Part shown: positions 57,988-64,000 of the stretch, in pieces | How the letters are laid out: the number at the start of each line of letters is the position of its first letter | Numbering within the stretch: position 1 is the stretch's first letter | Assembly (NCBI RefSeq): GCF_048569485.1 | Contig: NC_134360.1 | Span: forward strand, 203,791,692 to 203,855,691 | Length of the DNA: 64,000 bases | Reading direction: 5' to 3' | Origin: Anomaloglossus baeobatrachus | Lineage: Eukaryota > Chordata > Amphibia > Anura > Aromobatidae | Program-made: the position numbers and the translations under genes | Notes under the pieces: generated by a model | Told to the model about the DNA's origin: nothing | Databases searched by the model: none | What the model saw: only the letters and a program-made list of their open reading frames with translations

Positions 57988-58966
57988 ATGATGAGTAGCC
58001 CTGAGGCCTCGTGAGCACGTCATATACAGGGGATAGGTCATGACGCCACCTGTGGTATGCGGCAAGATAGGTGCCGCCGCTGCTATTCAGTAAAGCTAAG
58101 CCCCAGAGCTGTTGGGAGTAGTAGTCTTTACAGATGATGGAGGGACTTAATGTTGGGGTGCAAAGATGAAGTGCAAGGCCGGAGGCGCAGGCAAATATAA
58201 CTGGGCAACACAGGGATGCAATCTCAAGGTTTTTACTCACTGTTGAGAGTTCCAGGGTACCACAAGTAGACACATGCTGCCTTCGAAGTGCTGGGTCCTG
58301 CTGTGATGGGCGCCAGCTGATCCCCGGATGGTTTGGAGGCACAAGCCAATACACCCTTCTGTGTTCCTTTCCTGGTCGTCTTCCTGCGCTGGCCTCTCCC
58401 GCCTGCCCCACGCCTATGCACACAGTGCCCTGAGCCGGTGTCTGCGCATCATTTTATGGGTGGCGATCTTGCCTTGTCCCTTTGTCCTATATGGTCACCT
58501 AACAGCGGATTTGTGTGCGGATGTGGCTTCGGTACTTGCAGTATCCTTAGCCTTCAGTTTGCTAGCTGAGCCTTTTCGTTCTCCGCAAGTTAAGGGGTCC
58601 CCTGTGTGGCCTAGTCCCTCCACTCTGGTATGCCGGCGTTGGATCGAGGCCATGAGTGTATGGCGCACTTCCCGTGGGCTCTAGGACCCCTTCTCTTCTG
58701 ATCCTGGGGCAAGCTCCAGACCCCAGGACCTTACTCCTCCACGTCCACTTTCTCACTGACTAGCGTTCTACAGTGTGCTCCCATTAACTAAACCCCACCT
58801 CCCAGCTGGTTGCCAATACCCTGGCCTGATGGAGTGTTGCTAAACTGAGAGTGTGTCTGAGTTTGTGTGCAATGACCTGTGACCTCCACCTTACCTGGGA
58901 ATGGGATACCACACCTCGGCCAAGGTGCAGTACCTCTGTGGCGACTGGAGCCTCAGGGGCGCCACA
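57988..58966 (-). mobile_element. Solo LTR, family E, related to the LTR at 31095
   Basis: Shares TGACGCCACCTGTGGTATGC with the LTRs of 31095-35029 and ends, like them, in GGCGACTGGAGCCTCAGGGG then CGCCACA at 58966. The left boundary at TGATGAGTAGCCC is approximate. No target duplication recognised. Orientation follows the primer-site-like core on the - strand. Confidence 0.65.
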
Positions 58967-59589
58967 ATAGCATATTTGTTTATACAAGAGTCCTATTCCT
59001 GGAGCTATTTCTGCTCTCGGTCATGTATTTTACCATTTCTTGCTAAATTGTATATTGTTGTAAAGTGCATTCTAATTTATGGTATGTGCACATGTTCAGT
59101 TTTTGCAGCAGATTTTTCTGCAGACATAATATCCTGAGTGTTGACAGAAAAAACGCTGCAGAAAATATGCGCTTTTTTTACTTTTTTTTGATACATTTTT
59201 ACATGTGGCTTTTTTTCCTATTCGTTTGAAAGGGTGAAAAACGCTGCATAAACACTGAAGGAATTGACACGCTGCAGATTTGGAAATAATAATGCTTTGA
59301 TGATTCAAATCTGCAAGGAATTTTTTTCACAAGCTTAGAAAAATGCTGCAAAAAAGAATAAGAACAAATCTTTCCAATTCTGAAGTAACCATTTACTTTA
59401 CCCTGTACCTACTGAGAATGTTTCTTCTACCTACCCGACCTATATAAACTGTCTAGTCAGTTATTTCAGATGCCTCCCCCTAATGTCTACTACCCGGTGC
59501 CACTGAAGCCAGATTATCTAATGGTCTTGAAAACCAAAAGACCTTCCTCCATCGCCTCCTTCCCACCTCTCCATGGGAAACAGTGGAAC
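58967..59589. other. Non-coding; decayed MITE-like inverted words
   Basis: The words AACGCTGCAG (59150), AACGCTGCAT (59239), ACGCTGCAGATT (59269) and TCTGCAGAC/GCAGCAGA near 59105-59125 suggest an old MITE. No gene seen; 59470-59682 is a proline-rich chance frame running into the next LTR. Confidence 0.35.
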
Positions 59590-60848
59590 TGTCTCGGGCG
59601 GGGAGGAGGGTGTCAGCACACTACGCTCACCCCCTTCTGCTCGGGTCCGGCGGCCGCTGCTCAGTGGTGGCTCGAGCTGTAGGCCGGATCCCGGGGGTTT
59701 CTCGAGCGACACTCCTCGCCCGTGAGTGAAAAGGGGTTTGGTGGTTGGGTGTGGGGATTGTTATAGTTCATGACGCCACCCACGGTTGTGGTGATTGCAC
59801 CACCGCTGCTCAGTATGGGGGTCCCGGGGATGGTGATGCGGAGCAGCCAGGTGTTGTGTTGCCCCTCCGTGGGTAGGGGTTGGTGATCCCGGGGCCCAGT
59901 GATGAGATGTAAAGCGTAGGGCCTGGTGGGCGCAGGGACGCGGGGGCAGCGCTGTGCCTTGCGGCACTGTGGTACTCACTCAGCCTGAGACGTGGACACA
60001 GTTTGTACGGTAAAGCAAACGGCTGGTAGGACGGTCCCACAGACGGCTGCACCTGCACTCCCGGTAGGTGACGGTGATGTCCCTCTTCCTTGCACCTATG
60101 TTTGACTTGTGGTAGCGGTGGATTCCCTCCAGTTACCCGCTCCCCGACTGCAATCTGGGCCGGAGGAGCTCTACACTTTGCCCGCAGGCGCTGGCCCTGA
60201 GAAACTGGTGCCGTGGCGGTGGCGGTGTCTCTCCGGTTCAGGTTGGGCTGTTGCCTTCAATCGGGACTTGGTTGCTGGGGGATCTACGTCCCCTTCACTG
60301 ACGGATTTGGCAAATCTGGCGACTCCTAGCCTTGCCGGGGTCCGAGAGGCCCCTGCCCTGGTGCTGACTGTCCTTCGGAACACTGCTCCAGACCACCGGG
60401 CACACAGCCAACGGGGTCCTTCCAGGAACTTCCAGACGGTCCCCCTCCAGACAGTCACCGCCGTCGCTGACCTTGCTGATCTGGCCCTACACAAAGCTGG
60501 ACCCTTCAGGCTTTCTTTCTCTTCTGTCACTTCACTTGCTTTCCTCCTTTTTCCACTTCTCTACTTTCACTGCTTGTTTACTCTCTCACTTCAGCTCCTC
60601 ACACTTGCTCCTCCCTGAGCTGACTCCTCGCTAGCCCTCAGCTAGACTTCAACTGCCTGGTTTTCCCGCCTCCAGAGTTGTGAGCTCCTCGGTGGGCGGA
60701 GCCAACCGCCTGGCCCACCCCCTGGTGTGCATCATCAGACTCCTGGAGGAAGGCAACAAGGATTTCTGGTTAGCTGTGATGTGCCTACCTGGAGTGTGGG
60801 GTGTGGTGGTGTGTGACCTGTGACCCCTGGCTTGCCCAGGGCGACACA
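59590..60848 (-). mobile_element. Solo LTR, family C
   Basis: 1259 bp, TGTCTCGGGCGGGG to GGGCGACACA, with perfect GAAC target duplications at 59586-59589 and 60849-60852. Primer-site-like core at 59767-59779 on the - strand. The two family-C copies differ visibly by substitutions and indels, so they are of different or greater age. Confidence 0.87.
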
Positions 60849-60983
60849 GAACATAGAATGTTCTAGCTCTTGTCACATAATAACCAAAATCGTCTTACAT
60901 GTTATAAGACAACACGTTAATTACCAATATGAGTAAATAAAGAGATATAAGTTGTGTAGAAAATTAATTTGAGATATACTTAC

Positions 60984-61052
60984 AGCCGTAGATCTAACAA
61001 TTTTCTGCAGTGGAGGAGCAAGAGTATCGCCAAATTTCTTAAACAATTCTTC
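60984..61052 (-). CDS. Internal coding exon of an unrecognised host gene
   Basis: A 69-base exon on the - strand. Acceptor CATATTTTACAG ends at 61053 and consensus donor GGCT|GTAAGT follows at 60983-60978. Phase 0 reads EELFKKFGDTLAPPLQ and then KIVRSTA, a mixed charged/hydrophobic, probably helical segment. One other frame is open but has an odd leucine/cysteine composition. It lies in a 480-bp island between a solo LTR and a hAT element. The next exon downstream would be 47542-47589, giving an intron of about 13 kb made of transposons. Upstream exons must lie beyond the window. Family not recognised. Confidence 0.6.
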
Positions 61053-61326
61053 CTGTAAAATATGTCATGTTAATTGCACAATTTGCACCTGTCGTCTACA
61101 TCTTCCTAACAAACATTTAATAGATTGGTAAAATGCAGATGGTAACAGCACAGCAGCTATAAGTGCAAAACAGTGAGATATCATTAAACCTTTTGCTATA
61201 TTACAGGAGAAATCATAAGGTTTGGGGTGTAAGAAATAGCCTTTAGTAGGTTATCTGTCTATAATAATTCATTGGCTGGGAATATTTACTTTGTAATCTG
61301 AACAGTTCAAAAGCATTTATGTAAGT

Positions 61327-62253
61327 CAGAGGTGTGGCCCGCAATGATTTATTTTCTGCGGCCCCCGGGCACATTCCCGGGAACAGCAGTGCTTGGGCAG
61401 CAGCCACTCTTTTGACGGCTGAAGGCCCTTTAAATCCCAATGCATAATGCGATGATGCGCATGCAGCCTGTGTGCACATACTATAATGTCCTCACGCTGG
61501 CCTGTGCTAGCGTGCTCAGGACTTACCTTGTGGGAGGGTTAAGAAGTGAAAGATGTGCTCCCGTCCCACAGAAGAAGAGGAGCAGCAGTTTTACCCGCTT
61601 CCATGCTGCATATGCCTCCCGGACTTCTGCTGTGTGACTCCTTCCCCCAGTGCTGTGAGTCCACAAGCCAGTGCTGTCCCCCCCAATGCTGTGTACTCTC
61701 TAGTACTGTGTGTACCCCCCAGTACTGTGTGCCTCCAAGTGCTGTGTACTTACTCATTGCGGTGTAACCCCCCACTGCTGTCTGTGCCCCCTTTGTGCTG
61801 TCCATTTCCACCTAGTGCTGTCTGAGCCCCCTTGGTGATGTCTATGCTCCCCCAGTACTGTCTGTGCCAACCTAGTGCTGTCCGTGCCCCCCCAAGTGCT
61901 GTCTCCTGTGATGTATATGACCCTCCTGTAATGTATTTGCCCCCATCCTCTGATTTGATATATATGCCCCCAACCCCTCCTGTGATGTGTGTACCCCGAA
62001 TGTCTCCTATATGCCCCAGCCTCTTCAAACCGAGACAAACCTGGAAAAGCAGTTATGAGAAACAATATGATCAATATCACCGAACATCACAGCCGCACCA
62101 AAGAGAAGCAGCTCCAGCCAGCACATTAGGGGTGAGTTAATTGTTTTACCAAATGTAGTAGGGTAATTTTCAAGTTGATGATTTTGTGCGGCCCCCGAAG
62201 GTTGGTAGAAAATTCAAAATTGCCCCCAGCAGTAAAAAGGTTCCCCACCCCTG
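61327..62253. mobile_element. hAT-type non-autonomous element with internal minisatellite
   Basis: CAGAGGTG at 61327 and CACCCCTG ending at 62253 are imperfect inverted ends, flanked by the exact 8-bp duplication ATGTAAGT (61319-61326, 62254-62261). Eight-bp targets and CAGGGGTG-like ends are the hAT signature. The interior (about 61645-62010) is a degenerate array of GTGCTGTCTGTGCCCCCC-like units. No transposase remains. Confidence 0.85.
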
Positions 62254-62375
62254 ATGTAAGTGATCAAGAGATCACAGCTTTAAGTCACCTAGAAGAAAAT
62301 ATCAAGTGAAACATGCCAGAAAAATAGCAGCAGTGAATACATTGTTATTGATACCATCCTTATTGAGCTTCCTAA

Positions 62376-62966
62376 GTGGTACTTTGCCCACTACAACATC
62401 GCAAGCCAATGCTTGCGATGCCGAGCGCAATAGTCCCCGCCCCCGTCGCAGCTGCGATATCTTGTGATAGCTGCCGTAGCGAATATTATCGCTACGGCAG
62501 CTTCACATGCACTTACCTGCCCTGCGACGTCACTCTGGCCGGCGAACCGCCTCCTTCCTAATGGGGTGGGTCGTGCGGCATCACAGCGACGTCACACGGC
62601 AGGCGGCCAATAGAAGCAGAGGGGCGGAGATGAGAGGGACGTAACCATCCCGCCCACCTCTGTCCTTCCGCATAGCCGGTGTGAGCCGCAGGACGCAGGT
62701 AGGAGATGTTCCTCGCTCCTGCGGCTTCACACACAGCGATGTGTGCTGCCGCAGGAACGATGAACAACATCGTAACATCGGTCCTTCCGTAATTATGGAA
62801 ATGACCGATGCTACACCGATGATACGATTTCGTCGCTTTTGCGCTCGTTAATCGTATCAAAAACGATTTAAACACTCCGATATCGACAGCGACGCCAGAT
62901 GTGTGTCACTTTCGATTTGACCACACCGACATCGCACCTGCGATGTCGTAGTGTGCAAAGTACCCC
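62376..62966. mobile_element. PIF/Harbinger-type MITE
   Basis: GTGGTACTTTGC at 62376 and the complement GCAAAGTACCCC ending at 62966, with TAA at 62373-62375 and 62967-62969. Inner arms GACATCGCA/TGCGATGTC continue. 591 bp, non-coding. Confidence 0.82.
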
Positions 62967-62969
62967 TAA

Positions 62970-63926
62970 GTCTTCTCAGTGAAAATGCTGAGGATTTGAC
63001 CAAGAGTCTTCCATTTGACTTGCTTTTATTTTGCATTCCTAAGGCCACGTTCAGAGCTAGCTTCGCATGTCTGCCACATATTTTGCTGCAAACGTGACAA
63101 ATCTGTAGTAAAATCTCCTGTTTAATTACTGCAATGCAAAGGGTGGAATCAATCGCAAAATTTCCCAGCAGAAATATTCTGTGGCTTTGAAGATATGCAG
63201 CTTGCCCTTAAAGAAAATGTTTCCATCAATGTGATAACTATAATTCTTTATAAAGTTCTATGATGAAAAGTTTGTGCCAGCTTTAAAAGTTAACACCTAT
63301 CCATATGTCAGGTGATACCTCTATGATTGCTGGTGGTCTCATCACTATAAACCCTCAAATCTCAAGAATGATGGAAACCTTGGCAATCATCAAGTTAGAC
63401 TGTCAAACAACACTTTTAATAAGTTTTTTTTCCCCAAGTCAGACTCAGAGTCTATAAAAAAATATTGAAATACGTCAGATTTCACTCTGGCCATTGAGTA
63501 TACAAATTTCCTTACACTTTCTCTTTTGTGAAGATGAAACTATTGTCTGATGAAAAATAAGTTATCATCTATCCATTGGAGAGGCGATAACATACCACCA
63601 CTGGGGGATGCACCAGTCGGCAGAATGGGGAATTCTCCCCATTACAAAATGGAGTGGCATGTTGTTGAATGTTCAACCCCTGCTCCATTCATTCTTTATG
63701 GGGCTGACGAAAAAAATCAAAATGCATCACTTGGAAGCCCCATAGGGAATGAATAAGAAAGATACTCAAGCATTTGTTCTGACATTTCAATATAACTGGT
63801 ATAAAAGTGCCCTGTTCTGATGGCTGGTGAGGGTCTCAGATGCCCACCAATTAACAGTTCGGCTACTTTCTGGAAAGGTGATAACTTGTTTACATTGCAC
63901 AATCTCTGTAGTCAGCTCATTATCAT
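62970..63926. other. Non-coding, probable decayed repeats
   Basis: 63560-63880 reads like a dispersed short repeat (ATCCATTGGAGAGGCGATAA, GGCTACTTTCTGGAAAGGTG). A weak - strand exon-like segment at 63513-63543 has an acceptor and donor but only 31 bases and is not called. Confidence 0.35.
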
Positions 63927-64000
63927 TGTCGCTGGCGGAGGAGGGGACGCTGCGCTCTCCCACTGCTCGGGTCCGGCTGCCGCGGCCTGCTGCTGCTCGG
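63927..64000 (-). mobile_element. LTR, family C, start of a third copy cut by the window edge
   Basis: TGTCGCTGGCGGAGGAGGGG onward matches 53891-53970. Confidence 0.8.

Noticed and set aside
62285-62305. Strong polypyrimidine acceptor TTTTCTTCTAG on the - strand
   Set aside because: All three frames close within a few codons and no donor precedes the hAT element.

Overview
The window reads as intron and intergenic DNA from a large, repeat-rich vertebrate genome, most likely an anuran amphibian (inference). Grounds: several MITE types with TTAA, TWA or TA targets, an intact Tc1, Ty3/Gypsy families with about 1.1-1.25 kb LTRs, a Gmr1-type Gypsy, a Penelope-like element and a CR1/L2-type LINE tail. 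Most bases are transposons nested in transposons. No rRNA, tRNA or CRISPR array was recognised.

Layout: 1-9938, LTR pieces and a broken Gypsy (family A) in tandem form. 9939-15475, mostly unremarkable DNA holding a promoter (CRE plus TATA) and the signal-peptide exon of a small secreted protein on the + strand (12432-12591). 15476-17127, complete Tc1. 17800-18928, solo family-A LTR. 19063-24790, solo family-B LTR split by a 4.6 kb Penelope-like element with 1.56 kb inverted arms. 24795-29000, minisatellites and nested MITEs. 29939-37000, a TTAA-flanked DNA element swollen by nested LTR insertions. 37423-40231, a dispersed element filled with three VNTR arrays. 41594-47348, a MITE holding a Gmr1-like Gypsy. 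47906-53075, a non-autonomous LTR element with identical LTRs whose single long frame carries a cold-shock domain. 53105-64000, LINE remnants, solo LTRs of families C, D and E, a hAT element and a PIF/Harbinger-type MITE.

Host genes: the few non-repeat islands between 29 and 61 kb carry well-formed splice signals on the - strand (60984-61052, 47542-47589, 37233-37352 and a non-coding last exon near 29058-29200 with AATAAA). I read them as the 3' half of one unrecognised host gene whose introns have been inflated by transposons. The only other host gene part seen is the exon at 12517 on the + strand.

Links between elements: the family-A Gypsy and both large non-autonomous LTR elements share a primer-binding site matching tRNA-Ser(CGA), polypurine tracts and 3' leader wording; 4-bp target duplications are seen wherever the ends of this group could be read. 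This suggests one lineage with autonomous and dependent members. Nearly all LTR families here also carry a second copy of the primer-site core inside the LTR, 90-190 bp from its 3' end.
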